NCBI GenBank assembly: GCA_016841645.1
Contig: JAENYS010000012.1
Span: 1-64,000 of the forward strand
Source: Desulfoscipio geothermicus
GTDB lineage: Bacteria; Bacillota; Desulfotomaculia; Desulfotomaculales; Desulfallaceae
Length of the DNA stretch: 64,000 nt
Direction of reading: 5' to 3'
Made by a program: the position numbers and the translations under genes. Shown here one piece after another: positions 8,558 through 18,821 of the stretch (within the stretch, counting starts at the first letter, position 1; each line of letters begins with the position of its first letter). The notes under the pieces are model-generated. The model was given only the letters and a program-made list of their open reading frames with translations. It was not told the DNA's origin and did no database searches.

Positions 8558-9556
8558 TTAAATGAAAATAGAAGCAATCAGGTAAATCAGCCCGGCCATT
8601 AAGGAAGTTACGGGCAAGGTAATCAGCCATGCAGTAATCATTTTTTGTGCTGTTCCCCATTTCACCGAATAGAAACTTTTGGCTGAACCGACGCCCATAA
8701 TGGCGGAAGATATTACGTGAGTAGTGCTTACGGGCTGGCCAAGTGCAGTGGCAGTGAGAATTACCGTGGATGATGTTAAATCGGAGGCAAACCCACTCAT
8801 TGGTTGCAATTTAATGATTTTAGTGCCCACGGTTTTGATAATTCTCCAGCCACCGATCGACGTTCCCAAAGCCATAGCTATAGCGCAGGATAATTTAACC
8901 CAAAACGGTATATCCAGTGTTGTATGCAGCCCACCCGCTATTAACGCAAAGGTGATAATACCCATGGATTTTTGAGCATCATTGGTGCCATGGCTGAAGG
9001 CCTGGAATGCCGCGGTGAATATCTGTAGTAATCTAAAACCGCGGTTTGTAGTCTGGGGGTTGGCATTTTTAAAGATAAACCTCAGTATCGACATTATTAC
9101 ATAACCAACGGCAAAGGCTGCAAACGGCGATAAGATTAGCGCTTTTATAATGTTAATAAAACCTTCTAAATTGACCCCGGATAAACCTGCGGCAGCAACT
9201 ACCGAGCCGGCTAATGAACCGATCAGGGCATGGGAGGAACTACTCGGTATGCCGTAATACCAGGTTAGCAGGTTCCAAATAATAGCTGATATTAACGCGA
9301 CTAGAACAACGATCAAGCCATTTTCCAGTTTAAACGGATCGGCAATTTGGCCGCCGATGGTTTTGGCCACGCCCGTAAAGGTTAATGCACCGATTAAATT
9401 CATTGAGGAAGCTAAAATAATGGCTATCCGTGGGGTCAATGCCTTGGTAGATATAGAAGTGGCAATGGCATTGGCGGTATCGTGAAAGCCATTTATAAAA
9501 TCAAAGGAAAGGGCCATCACAACCACAATAAAAACTAAAATAATAGTTAAATCCAT
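8558..9556 (-). CDS. pit: inorganic phosphate transporter, PiT family
   Basis: 332 residues with about ten membrane helices. Both duplicated PiT signatures are present: [12 protein letters not shown] near the N-terminus and S-H-G-T-N-D-A-Q-K near residue 190. PiT proteins import metal phosphate using the proton or sodium gradient in the cytoplasmic membrane. ATG start with AAAGGAG upstream. A block upstream (9720-9788) is conserved with the pstC promoter, so pit is probably under PhoP control together with the ABC phosphate importer. Confidence 0.95.
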   Translation of the reverse strand: MDLTIILVFIVVVMALSFDFINGFHDTANAIATSISTKALTPRIAIILASSMNLIGALTFTGVAKTIGGQIADPFKLENGLIVVLVALISAIIWNLLTWYYGIPSSSSHALIGSLAGSVVAAAGLSGVNLEGFINIIKALILSPFAAFAVGYVIMSILRFIFKNANPQTTNRGFRLLQIFTAAFQAFSHGTNDAQKSMGIITFALIAGGLHTTLDIPFWVKLSCAIAMALGTSIGGWRIIKTVGTKIIKLQPMSGFASDLTSSTVILTATALGQPVSTTHVISSAIMGVGSAKSFYSVKWGTAQKMITAWLITLPVTSLMAGLIYLIASIFI

Positions 9557-9719
9557 ACATAATCTCCTTTATGAATTGCGCATTTGCATAGCCCCTAGCC
9601 CTCTATTCATACCGGTTAATGGAAATAAAAATTTAACTAATATAAATAAGCCAAATTTAATTTTGTCATAGAAGTCCCGGCGAATAAATCCAAAAGAATA
9701 TTATGTTTCTAATCCTTCG

Positions 9720-9788
9720 ATACTTCTTGACTACTTTAGCAAATAATTGTTAAGCACATATTAACTTTTTGTAAGGTTTGTAAACGCA
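9720..9788 (-). promoter_or_regulatory. Pho-box-like promoter region of pit
   Basis: On the minus strand TTTACA, TTACAA, TTAATA and TTAACA follow each other at 10-11 bp steps, matching the TTnACA-type direct repeats bound by PhoP in Firmicutes. The whole 70-bp block is conserved with 18650-18718 upstream of pstC, including the 20-mer TTGTAAGGTTTGTAAACGCA on the plus strand. The remainder of 9557-9839 shows nothing else. Confidence 0.75.
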
Positions 9789-9839
9789 CTATAGTGAGTA
9801 AACCTCTATTCTTTTTGCCGCGATTACTTCTCCTATTTG

Positions 9840-10265
9840 TTAATAGTCCTCTTCGACTATGGATTTATTTATTATCTTTACTGAAATTTCTTTTACATTT
9901 TTTTCGATCTGCTCAATTACATGCTTAAACTCTTCATCACTTTTCCCCGTTGGATCTTCGAGTCCCCAATCTTCTTCATACTTACTTGGTAGAAACGGAC
10001 AAACAACGTTGCAGCCCATTTTAATTACTATATCAACTGGAGGAATTTCACTTAATAATTTTGGATAGTGTGTCTTCTCCATATCTATAGAATAAATCTC
10101 TTTCATCAACCTAACTGCATCTTGATTAATTTGAGATTTTACTTCCGTTCCGGCAGAATAGCTCTCAAAAACATCTCCGGCAAAATGCTTCCCAAGAGCC
10201 TCTGCTATTTGACTGCGGCATGAGTTATGAACACATATAAAAGCAACTTTGTATTTTTTTGACAT
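9840..10265 (-). CDS. arsC: arsenate reductase, thioredoxin-coupled type
   Basis: 141 residues of the low-molecular-weight phosphatase fold. The P-loop is C11-V-H-N-S-C-R17-S; the redox cysteines C85 and C89 lie in M-G-C-N-V-V-C-P; the general-acid loop is the E-D-P-T-G segment. This is the pI258/Bacillus ArsC type that reduces arsenate to arsenite with electrons from thioredoxin. No arsB, acr3 or arsR is adjacent, so export must be encoded elsewhere. Its position within the phosphate locus fits the arsenate-phosphate analogy. Confidence 0.95.
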   Translation of the reverse strand: MSKKYKVAFICVHNSCRSQIAEALGKHFAGDVFESYSAGTEVKSQINQDAVRLMKEIYSIDMEKTHYPKLLSEIPPVDIVIKMGCNVVCPFLPSKYEEDWGLEDPTGKSDEEFKHVIEQIEKNVKEISVKIINKSIVEEDY

Positions 10266-10591
10266 AAATCAATACCCCCTCATCATTGCATTAAAAAAAC
10301 AAAAATATTATTCCTGCGCATACACTTAGCCAGTCTTTTAAATTTTATATTCATTTCATCCTCTATATTAACTGTTTCTGCAGAGAAAGTGAAACAGCCC
10401 TTGAAAATAATAACAAGAAACTCCAAAAGCTTTGTTATTAAAATATTTTCATGCAAATAAAAAGAGACCTTCAATCTAGAAGATTCTCATCCAACCGGCG
10501 TATCATTTTTTGTTTCAATTTGCCGGCACGGCTTGTTATATAAAGCCGTTCGGTTAACTTCTTTCAATACATCTAGAGAAGTCTTTCAAAG

Positions 10592-11335
10592 CTATTGGGC
10601 TTTAGCAAATTGTTGGGACTGTTGTTTATGGTATACTAGGAACTCACTTATTTTATGTGTAGAAGAATTAAGAATCTGTTCCTTGCGTATTCCTGCTTGC
10701 ACAGCCAGAGCCAGCGCATTAGTATTTTCCCCAACATTATAACAAATGTGAGCATCGCTGTTTATACAAACTAAAACTTTGTACTTCTTGGCCATCTTGG
10801 CAAACTGGTTACAAAATGTGTAACTGCCCGGTCTTACGGTAAAAGAACTGTTATTAATTTCTAGTGCTTTATTGTATTTTTTGGCTGCAACAACTACTTT
10901 TTCAACATTAACCGGGTATTTGGGATTGCCGGGGTGCGTTATAACATGAACGTATGGATTTTTAATCGCTGCTATCATTGCCTGGGTGTTATCATCAATA
11001 CTAGTTCCAGTGTATCCGACCGAATCATGGAATCCCGCCAAAACAATGTCCATATAATCAGAAAGCATACGTTCCGACAGATCAATGTTACCTTGCATAT
11101 CCAAGATATTCGCCTCCACGCCCCGCAGAACCTCAACTCCTTGCATTACCCGAGGCAAAGATATCATATTTGTAAAATGGTACCAGTGCGGCGCCCCTGG
11201 CATTTGTAAGCCATGATCAGTAATTGCAACCATTTTCAGACCTTTTTCGCTTGCACTCTCTACTATTTCTTTAATGGTGCTGTACCCATGACCGCTAGCT
11301 GTGGTATGAATATGCAAATCAGCTTCCAATTTCAT
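10592..11335 (-). CDS. PHP-domain phosphatase (YcdX-like)
   Basis: 247 residues of the PHP metallo-phosphoesterase family. Metal-binding motifs: D-L-H-I-H-T at 7-12, I-T-D-H-G near 39-43, G-V-E-A-N near 72-76, G-F-H-D near 101, T-H-P-G near 133 and N-S-D-A-H near 192-196. YcdX-type proteins hydrolyse phosphate esters with three bound metals; the substrate here is unknown. It is divergent from phoP across a 399-bp gap containing a Pho-box-like repeat, so it may belong to the phosphate-starvation response. RBS AGGAGG precedes the ATG. Between its stop and arsC (10266-10591) I see no gene. Confidence 0.9.
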   Translation of the reverse strand: MKLEADLHIHTTASGHGYSTIKEIVESASEKGLKMVAITDHGLQMPGAPHWYHFTNMISLPRVMQGVEVLRGVEANILDMQGNIDLSERMLSDYMDIVLAGFHDSVGYTGTSIDDNTQAMIAAIKNPYVHVITHPGNPKYPVNVEKVVVAAKKYNKALEINNSSFTVRPGSYTFCNQFAKMAKKYKVLVCINSDAHICYNVGENTNALALAVQAGIRKEQILNSSTHKISEFLVYHKQQSQQFAKAQ

Positions 11336-11364
11336 TTATTTACAACCTCCTTTGAACTCATAAT

Positions 11365-11395
11365 AAACAATGAACTTTAATTTAGTTCGTTGTTT
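11365..11395. repeat. 12-bp inverted repeat before the PHP gene
   Basis: AAACAATGAACT at 11365-11376 and AGTTCGTTGTTT at 11384-11395 are inverted with one mismatch around a 7-nt AT spacer. It lies about 30 bases upstream of the PHP start, so it could be an operator or 5'-UTR hairpin. Confidence 0.4.
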
Positions 11396-11421
11396 ATGTT
11401 AATTTTGTGTTAGTAATTATA

Positions 11422-11449
11422 TTTACACTAACTTTACATTTTTTTAAAA
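11422..11449 (+). promoter_or_regulatory. Pho box upstream of phoPR and the PHP gene
   Basis: TTTACA (11422), TTTACA (11433) and TTAAAA (11444) are spaced exactly 11 bp apart, the classical PhoP direct-repeat pattern. They point toward phoP about 290 bases away, and also lie about 90 bases from the divergent PHP gene. Autoregulation of phoPR is the simplest reading. Confidence 0.6.
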
Positions 11450-11734
11450 TATTTAAAATCAAACCTTTACACACAAATATTAAAATTTAATATAGAAATT
11501 ATCCTTCTGAAGGTGCTGGGCATAAGCTATAAATACTAATTGTGGATGAACACAAGATATAAGAAGGCTTCAAAAGCCCCTGACAGCTTAAAGGCTGAGG
11601 TTAAGCTAACCCAACCCGAAACACTATTCGCTTGACTACTAAGGTATTATAATTTAGCATTTATCTGAAACAAATTTAACAATTTTTGCTTTTAGATAAT
11701 TTTCCATGGGAACTCTATAGTGGAGGTTAAATTA

Positions 11735-12445
11735 ATGGCATATAAGATACTAGTTGTTGACGACGAAAAATCTATTGTCAGGCTGATAACATTCAATCTT
11801 GAAAAGGAAGGTTTTATAACTTTACAGGCCGGTAATGGCGAGGAAGCCTTGCGCCTAATAAACGACCAAAACCCGGACCTGATGCTCCTCGATTTAATGC
11901 TTCCTGTGCTGGACGGACTGGAAGTCTGCCGCCGCATCCGCCAGGAAGGCCATCCGGTAGCGGTAATTATGCTTACCGCAAAAGACCAGGAAATTGACAG
12001 GGTACTTGGGTTAGAGCTTGGAGCCGATGACTATATTATCAAACCATTTAGCCCGCGGGAACTGGTAGCCAGAGTAAGGGCAGTACTCCGGCGGACCTCG
12101 GCGCGTAATAACTCTATGCATGAAAAATATCCTCTGCCTGGTGAAAAAATTAGCATCGATGGATTAGTTATCGATTCAAACAAATATGAGGTAAAAGTGA
12201 ACGATAAACCGGTGGAGGTTACCCCAAAAGAATTTGAACTCCTGTACTTTTTAGCCAGAAATGCAGGCAGAGTTATGACCAGGGAAAACTTATTGAACAA
12301 TATATGGGATTACGCTTTTGACGGCGATACCAGGATTGTTGATGTCCACGTGAGCCACCTCCGGGAAAAAATTGAGGCCAACCCCAAAAATCCGGTATAT
12401 ATAAAAACGGTAAGAGGAGTGGGTTACAAATTTAAGGGGGATTAA
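11735..12445 (+). CDS. phoP: phosphate response regulator (OmpR family)
   Basis: 236 residues: receiver domain (1-120, acidic pocket D9/D10, phosphoacceptor D53 in L-L-D-L-M-L, conserved T and K further on) and a winged-helix DNA-binding domain (about 140-236, with the E-F-E-L-L-Y and D-V-H-V-S-H-L-R-E-K motifs). The ATG at 11735 is used because GGAGGTTAA lies at the right distance; a GTG 15 bases earlier overlaps that site. phoR starts 9 bases after the stop, forming a two-component operon. The adjacent pst, phoU and pit genes, with PhoP-type repeats, identify it as PhoP/PhoB. Confidence 0.95.
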   Translation: MAYKILVVDDEKSIVRLITFNLEKEGFITLQAGNGEEALRLINDQNPDLMLLDLMLPVLDGLEVCRRIRQEGHPVAVIMLTAKDQEIDRVLGLELGADDYIIKPFSPRELVARVRAVLRRTSARNNSMHEKYPLPGEKISIDGLVIDSNKYEVKVNDKPVEVTPKEFELLYFLARNAGRVMTRENLLNNIWDYAFDGDTRIVDVHVSHLREKIEANPKNPVYIKTVRGVGYKFKGD

Positions 12446-12454
12446 GCATAAAAA

Positions 12455-14233
12455 GTGATCAAGTTTAAGCGCTTAAAATGGAAGTTTATCGCAACCTGTA
12501 TCAGTCTGGTAATAGTCTCCATGCTGATTTTGGGTATTTACCTGCTACAGTCCCTGGAAAAATACTATTACCATAATTTAGAGACACGGCTAAAAAACGA
12601 AGCCATGTTAATATCCCACCTGATTAAGGGGAGGCCTGGCAGCTGGAATCTACCTGCCATAGAAAAGGTTGCCGGCCAAGTTGGCAGTGATATAAATGCC
12701 CGTGTAACCATTATTGATATTAATGGCACCGTGCTGGGAGATTCTGAAGAAGACGCGGCACAGATGGAGAACCACCTGACCAGACCGGAACTGCAGCAAG
12801 CCCTGGCCAAGGGATCGGGAATGACTATTCGCTATAGCAGCACTTTAAAAAGCGATATGATGTACGTAGCCGTGCCGATTCTGTCCAGTGATAAAATGAT
12901 TGGATTCATACGCACCGCCGTTTCCCTTGCCGCAATCAGGCAGTCTTTATTTAACCTGTGGTCGGTGGTGCTACTGGCAATTTTGCTGGTCGTACTAATA
13001 ACTCTGCCGGTAAGCCTTGTCCTGGGTAGAAAGGTAACTGAACCGTTGGAACGCTTAATAGATTTTGCAAAGCGCATTTCCGGCGGCGATTATGACCACC
13101 GGGTTAGTATAAAAAGCAGTGATGAAATAGGAAAGCTAGCAAACACACTTGAAGAAATGGCCGAAACCATTAAAGAGAAAGTACGGCAGGTTACAGAAAG
13201 CAAAAATAAATTAGAAGCAGTATTAGCCAGTATGAGCAGTGGAGTCATATTTGTCAATAAGAACGGCCGGATAAGCCTGGTAAACCCCGCCGCGGAAAGG
13301 TATCTCGCTTTTCTGGCCCCAAAGGATGCAGATATACCCTACGCAACTTCCATCAGGGACCCGAAACTGACCTCGGGAATCAATGAAGCCCTTCAAACAG
13401 GAAGGCTCGTACAACAACAGCTTAAATTACCTATTCCCCGGGAAACTACCCTTGAGGTGACCATCTCCCCCTTCTTGGACGAAGAAGGGCAATTAAACGG
13501 GGTTGTAGCTGTGCTCCACGACATTACCCAAATAAGAAAACTGGAAAAAATGCGTGCAGAATTCGTCGATAACGTCTCCCATGAGTTAAAAACACCGGTT
13601 ACCGCCATAAAAGGGTTTACTGAGACCCTCCTAGATGGAGCCATGTACGAAAGCGGGACATGCCGGGAATTTATAGAAATTATCGACCATGAAGCCGGAC
13701 GGTTAAGCCGGTTGATTCAGGATCTGCTGGATCTATCCAGAATTGAGTTCAAAAGAATAAATACTAAGCTCAGAAAAGTAGACCTTTTATCAATTATTTA
13801 CAATACCTCAATTAAATTACAGGGACATGTGGAAAACTCGGGCCTTGAGTTTACCCTGGACCTACCCGAGAAAACTATGCCGGTCAAAGTAGACAGCGAT
13901 ATGATCGAACAGGTTTTATTTAACTTAATTGACAACGCTGTTAAGTATACACCGGCGCATGGCCGGATTAAAATTGAGGTTGACGAATCAGAAAAGGACA
14001 TTACTGTATGGGTGCGCGATACCGGTATCGGTATACCGCGGGAAGACCTGGACAGGGTTTTTGAAAGGTTCTACAGGGTGGACAAAACCAGAAGCCGCGC
14101 CATGGGCGGAACTGGTTTGGGACTTAGTATCGTTAAACATATCATAGATTTTCACGGAGGTACCGTGGGGGTTGAAAGCACTCCAGGCATTGGTTCCAAC
14201 TTTTATTTTACATTGCCAAAGGATAATGACTAA
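12455..14233 (+). CDS. phoR: phosphate sensor histidine kinase
   Basis: 592 residues. TM1 at about 9-31, an extracellular sensing region of about 135 residues, TM2 at about 167-190, HAMP (about 190-245), PAS (about 255-350), dimerisation box with the phospho-accepting H376 in V-S-H-E-L-K-T-P, and an ATPase domain with N, G1 (D-T-G-I-G-I) and G2 (G-G-T-G-L-G-L-S) boxes. This matches Gram-positive PhoR. GTG start, 9 bases after phoP. A near-identical 3' copy of the ATPase region lies at 8175-8497. Confidence 0.95.
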   Translation: MIKFKRLKWKFIATCISLVIVSMLILGIYLLQSLEKYYYHNLETRLKNEAMLISHLIKGRPGSWNLPAIEKVAGQVGSDINARVTIIDINGTVLGDSEEDAAQMENHLTRPELQQALAKGSGMTIRYSSTLKSDMMYVAVPILSSDKMIGFIRTAVSLAAIRQSLFNLWSVVLLAILLVVLITLPVSLVLGRKVTEPLERLIDFAKRISGGDYDHRVSIKSSDEIGKLANTLEEMAETIKEKVRQVTESKNKLEAVLASMSSGVIFVNKNGRISLVNPAAERYLAFLAPKDADIPYATSIRDPKLTSGINEALQTGRLVQQQLKLPIPRETTLEVTISPFLDEEGQLNGVVAVLHDITQIRKLEKMRAEFVDNVSHELKTPVTAIKGFTETLLDGAMYESGTCREFIEIIDHEAGRLSRLIQDLLDLSRIEFKRINTKLRKVDLLSIIYNTSIKLQGHVENSGLEFTLDLPEKTMPVKVDSDMIEQVLFNLIDNAVKYTPAHGRIKIEVDESEKDITVWVRDTGIGIPREDLDRVFERFYRVDKTRSRAMGGTGLGLSIVKHIIDFHGGTVGVESTPGIGSNFYFTLPKDND

Positions 14234-14264
14234 ACAGATGGTATAATATTGAAGTCCGGATATT

Positions 14265-14299
14265 TTAAGAGGCAGACTATGTTTTAGTCTGCCTCTTAA
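14265..14299. terminator. terminator between phoR and pstS
   Basis: A 15-bp perfect stem (14265-14279 with 14285-14299) with A/T-rich flanks on both sides serves two convergent genes. Confidence 0.85.
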
Positions 14300-14304
14300 A
14301 TTGC

Positions 14305-15180
14305 TTAATCTATTCGAATGTAGCCGACTTCCTCAACTATGTCCTGACCTTCAGTACTTAAACCAAAATCCAGGTAAGCTTTGGCAATTCCTTTAGCTTC
14401 ACCGATGGTATACATGTTCAGGTTGCGTACTATAGGATATTCACCGTTTTTAGCGGTTTCAACTGTAGGTTCCACGGGGCTTTTGCCTTCTGCGCTAACC
14501 GGCAGGGCTTTAACAGAACTGCCTACAAAAGCCAGGCCGCAGTAACCAATGGCTGTTTCTTCCTGGGCAACGGAGCTGGCCATAGCAGCATTGGAAGCGG
14601 CTTTCCGCGCGCCGGCAATAAATTCTTCTTTTTCCAGGACACTCTCTTTGAAATATTCGTAAGTGCCGGAACTACTATCCCTAGTGTAAACCAGAATCTC
14701 CGCGTCTTTTCCGCCCACATCTTTCCAATTGGTGATCTTGCCGGTAAAGATGTCCTTTAGTTGAGCAAGGCTAAGCAACTCCACAGGGTTATCCGGGTTT
14801 ACGGTAACAGCCAGGGCATCTAGACCCACCACGTATTCTTTAACTTTACCTTTGATTTGTTCCTTTTCTTCGTCTTTCATTTCGCGGGAGGTCATCGCAA
14901 TTTCAGTGGTGCCGTTAATAAGCGCTGCAATCCCGTTGCCGGAACCCGTGCCGGAGATTACCACATCTACTTCCGGATTTTCTTCATTAAATGCTTCCGC
15001 CCAACCCTGGGCAATGGGGGTTACGGTGGTGGAACCGTTAACCTGTAAAGAACCGCTTAATTCCGTGGCATTTTGCTGTCCCTGTTCTTTGTTGTCTCCG
15101 TTTCCACAGCCAGCTACCAAACCAGCAGCAAGCATTAAAACAACTAGTAGTAATGACATACGTGACCATTTTCTAAACAT
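14305..15180 (-). CDS. pstS: phosphate ABC transporter substrate-binding lipoprotein
   Basis: 291 residues. A lipoprotein signal peptide ends in the lipobox L-V-A-G-C (Cys25). The body is a PBP-like phosphate-binding fold with the V-N-G-S-T-T-V-T-P motif near residue 48 and G-T-G-S-G-N-G-I and D-S-S-S-G-T-Y-E motifs. It is anchored outside the membrane and delivers phosphate to PstCA. RBS GGAGAG before the ATG. Unlike the usual pstSCAB order it lies last, separated from phoU by a terminator and with its own Pho-box-like repeats. Confidence 0.95.
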   Translation of the reverse strand: MFRKWSRMSLLLVVLMLAAGLVAGCGNGDNKEQGQQNATELSGSLQVNGSTTVTPIAQGWAEAFNEENPEVDVVISGTGSGNGIAALINGTTEIAMTSREMKDEEKEQIKGKVKEYVVGLDALAVTVNPDNPVELLSLAQLKDIFTGKITNWKDVGGKDAEILVYTRDSSSGTYEYFKESVLEKEEFIAGARKAASNAAMASSVAQEETAIGYCGLAFVGSSVKALPVSAEGKSPVEPTVETAKNGEYPIVRNLNMYTIGEAKGIAKAYLDFGLSTEGQDIVEEVGYIRID

Positions 15181-15239
15181 ACTAATCTCTCTCCTTTTTT
15201 ATTTTTACTAAACTGTCTTGTACCAATATAGCAAACAGT

Positions 15240-15267
15240 ATTTAAGTTGGATTTAAAACTATGTAAA
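15240..15267 (-). promoter_or_regulatory. Pho box of pstS
   Basis: On the minus strand TTTACA, TTAAAT and TTAAAT recur at exact 11-bp steps, 60-90 bases upstream of the pstS start. This gives pstS a PhoP-responsive promoter of its own. Confidence 0.6.
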
Positions 15268-15312
15268 TTAAGTAAATTTAAGATTAATGTTTAATGATCT
15301 TAAATTATTGAG

Positions 15313-15338
15313 AAACCGCCTGCTCAAAAAGGCGGTTT
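15313..15338 (-). terminator. terminator after phoU
   Basis: AAACCGCC (15313-15320) pairs with GGCGGTTT (15331-15338); on the minus strand a T-containing tail follows. It ends the pstCAB-phoU unit before pstS. Confidence 0.65.
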
Positions 15339-15366
15339 AAATAAAGAGCTATCCTTCGGGTTGGTT

Positions 15367-16041
15367 TTAACGAACCACCGAGCTCATGTCACCAAGCTCA
15401 AGTCTCTCTCCGGTAATCATATATATTATCCATTCACTTAGATTTGTGGCATGGTCGCCAATGCGCTCCAGGTATCTGGCAATAAACAAAAGGTATATGG
15501 ATTGTTTAATAGTACTTGCATCCCTGGCCATTAATTCAGCTAGTTCAGTAAAAGTATTCTTGTATAGTTTATTAATCTCACGGTCATGCATGGCAGCTTG
15601 CAAGGCCAAATCACGGTCCTGTTTCACGAAGGCGGTCAAATTCTCTCTGACCATTTGCTGCGCTAGTTCTGCCATACGCGGCAAATCCACCAGAGGCTTA
15701 ATCAAAGGCTCGCTGCCTATTTTAAGAACAATTTTGCTAATATTGCGGGCATAGTCGCCCATTCTTTCCAGATCAGTGTTAATTTTAAGCGCAGTGCTAA
15801 TAAACCTGAGATCACGGGCCATCGGCTGTTGCAGCGCTAGGAGTGAAAGACACATGCTCTCAATAGCCATTTGCAACCGGTCTATGTTATCATCCTCCAT
15901 GACCACCTTTTCCGCCAGTTCCAAGTCCTGGTTTACCAAAGCCACTGCAGCCATATCAATTGCATTTTCAACCAGATTACCCATTTGCAGTATGTCGTTT
16001 CTTAATTTGCTTAGTTGTTCTTGAAAAGACTCTCTTACCAT
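15367..16041 (-). CDS. phoU: phosphate-uptake regulator PhoU
   Basis: 224 residues, all-alpha, with the duplicated three-helix PhoU repeat. Each half carries an R-x-x-E-R-M/I-G-D-x-A-x-N metal-cluster motif (D-L-E-R-M-G-D-Y-A-R-N and Y-L-E-R-I-G-D-H-A-T-N-L). PhoU dampens PhoR signalling and Pst transport. It follows pstB by 15 bases in the same transcript. A paralogue of clearly similar sequence lies at 18822-19514. Confidence 0.95.
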   Translation of the reverse strand: MVRESFQEQLSKLRNDILQMGNLVENAIDMAAVALVNQDLELAEKVVMEDDNIDRLQMAIESMCLSLLALQQPMARDLRFISTALKINTDLERMGDYARNISKIVLKIGSEPLIKPLVDLPRMAELAQQMVRENLTAFVKQDRDLALQAAMHDREINKLYKNTFTELAELMARDASTIKQSIYLLFIARYLERIGDHATNLSEWIIYMITGERLELGDMSSVVR

Positions 16042-16056
16042 TCCGGAAATCTCCTT

Positions 16057-16818
16057 TTAACCGAACCTGCCGGTTATATAGTCCTCAGTACGCTTTATCC
16101 GCGGCGCTGTAAATATCGTATTAGTAACATCGTATTCAATCATTTCACCATTTAGGAAAAAACCCGTAAAATCAGAGACCCGTGCGGCCTGCTGCATATT
16201 ATGAGTAACAATTACAATAGTATAGTTGCTTTTTAACTGATGAATCAGGTCTTCCAGTTTGGCGGTTGAGATAGGGTCAAGGGCGGAGGCCGGCTCATCC
16301 ATGAGTATGACCTGCGGGTCAACCGCCAGAACCCTGGCAATCACCAACCTTTGCTGCTGCCCACCTGATAACCCCAGCGCTGATTTATGCAACCTATCCT
16401 TTACCTCATCCCAAAGCGCCGCCGCCCGCAAGCTATTTTCAACGATCTCATTTAAGGTATCCTTTTTTTTATGGCCATGAATACGCGGACCATAGGCTAT
16501 ATTATCGTAAATAGACATGGGAAACGGATTGGGTCTCTGAAAAACCATACCAACTTTCTTACGCAATACCACCGGGTCTACCCCGACGTCATAAATACTA
16601 TCATTATCAAGCAGCACTTCTCCCTCAATTCTAGTTCCGTCAATGACATCATTCATACGATTCAATGTCCGCAAAAAAGTCGATTTGCCACATCCCGAGG
16701 GGCCAATCAAAGCCGTGACCGTGTTTTCCTTAATTGGCAAGCTGACATTAATTAAAGCTTGAAATCCTTTGTAATACAGGTTGAGATTCCTGGTTTCCAT
16801 TTTATTTTTATTGCCCAT
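16057..16818 (-). CDS. pstB: phosphate ABC transporter ATP-binding protein
   Basis: 253 residues. Walker [10 protein letters not shown] near 38-46, ABC signature L-S-G-G-Q-Q-Q-R, Walker B V-I-L-M-D-E-P and H-loop V-T-H-N-M are intact, and the characteristic PstB ending [10 protein letters not shown] is present. It energises phosphate import through PstC/PstA. The ATG at 16818 is favoured over an upstream in-frame ATG by an AAGGGTGG site four bases before it. The operon continues from pstA. Confidence 0.95.
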   Translation of the reverse strand: MGNKNKMETRNLNLYYKGFQALINVSLPIKENTVTALIGPSGCGKSTFLRTLNRMNDVIDGTRIEGEVLLDNDSIYDVGVDPVVLRKKVGMVFQRPNPFPMSIYDNIAYGPRIHGHKKKDTLNEIVENSLRAAALWDEVKDRLHKSALGLSGGQQQRLVIARVLAVDPQVILMDEPASALDPISTAKLEDLIHQLKSNYTIVIVTHNMQQAARVSDFTGFFLNGEMIEYDVTNTIFTAPRIKRTEDYITGRFG

Positions 16819-16841
16819 GTAACCACCCTTTAACATTTTCA

Positions 16842-17686
16842 TTACCGCATTCGTTTTAGCCTCATCTTAGTTCGTATGACAACCGCAACCAGATTCATAG
16901 CACCAACTATGGCCAGAAGAACTAGCGCAGCCCCGAAAGCCATCTGCTGAGATACATTAGGCACTTCCGTGGATATAGCATAAAGGTGGTACGGCAACGC
17001 CATTACCTGGTCGTATACGGAATCAGGTAGCCTGGGAGTATAAACCACCGCCGCGGTGAACATAATCGGCGCTGTTTCACCCGCTGCCCTTCCGATACCT
17101 AGTATGGCTCCGGTAAGTATGGACGGTAACGCCACCGGTAGGACAACACGTCGCACGGTTTGCCACCGGGTTGCACCCAAGGCCAGGCTGGCATAACGAT
17201 AGCTGTCCGGAACCGCCAGCAGTGCTTCTTCGGCGGTGGAAATAATTATGGGCAGAGTTAAAATACCCAGCGTAAGCGCACCGGCAGCCAGGGATCGCCC
17301 CAGGCCCAGCGTCAGCACGAACATGCCCATGCCGAACAGCCCGTATACCACCGACGGTACTCCGGCCAGGTTGATAATAGCTATCCTGATCAGTTTAGTA
17401 AAAAAATTCTCCCTGGAATATTCAACAAGGTAAATGGCAGTGCCTATGCCAAGCGGTAGAGCCACCAGTATAGTCCCCACAGTAAGCGCCATTGTGCCGA
17501 TAATGGCCGGGAAAATACCGCCCTCTGTCAAAAATTTGCGCGGTGGCTGCGTCAAAAACTCCCAGGTCAACGCCGGCCATCCTATCCAGATAAGATAGCC
17601 TATAATAGACACCACCGGAACAACGGCCATAAAAGTCAACACCGCCAGCGCTCCGAAACCGGCTTTCTCCTTTAACCTTTTACTCA

Positions 17687-17690
<4 letters not shown>
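16842..17690 (-). CDS. pstA: phosphate ABC transporter permease PstA
   Basis: 282 residues with six membrane helices and the permease EAA-type loop around [12 protein letters not shown] near residue 170. It forms the membrane channel with PstC. The start overlaps the pstC stop as ATGA, showing translational coupling. Confidence 0.95.
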
Positions 17691-18586
<896 letters not shown>

Positions 18587-18649
18587 CGGAGCCTCCACAC
18601 TAAACATTATTTGCACTTAACTGTCCTGACCGCATTGACTAAACTTTAC

Positions 18650-18718
18650 TACCTTCTTGTCTACTGTAACAAATAATTATTGATAATAAATTGACTGTTT
18701 GTAAGGTTTGTAAACGCA
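18650..18718 (-). promoter_or_regulatory. Pho-box-like promoter region of pstC
   Basis: TTTACA, TTACAA, TCAATT and TCAATA occur at about 10-11-bp spacing on the minus strand. The block is clearly homologous to 9720-9788 before pit, including TTGTAAGGTTTGTAAACGCA read on the plus strand. Confidence 0.75.
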
Positions 18719-18752
18719 GCATTTAATTTTTATTAAAAAAATGCATGAAAAA

Positions 18753-18776
18753 GGGGCAACCCGTAAGGTTACCCCC
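18753..18776 (-). terminator. terminator after the second phoU
   Basis: GGGGCAACC pairs with GGTTACCCC (one mismatch) and is followed on the minus strand by TTTTTCATGC. It separates the second phoU from pstC. Confidence 0.65.
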
Positions 18777-18821
18777 TGTCAATTATATTTTCATAAAAAA
18801 AACTGACTAGTAGCTTCTAAC

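Noticed and set aside
10283-10474. 63-residue minus-strand ORF between arsC and the PHP gene
   Set aside because: No ribosome site, no recognisable motif, AT-rich composition; probably chance.
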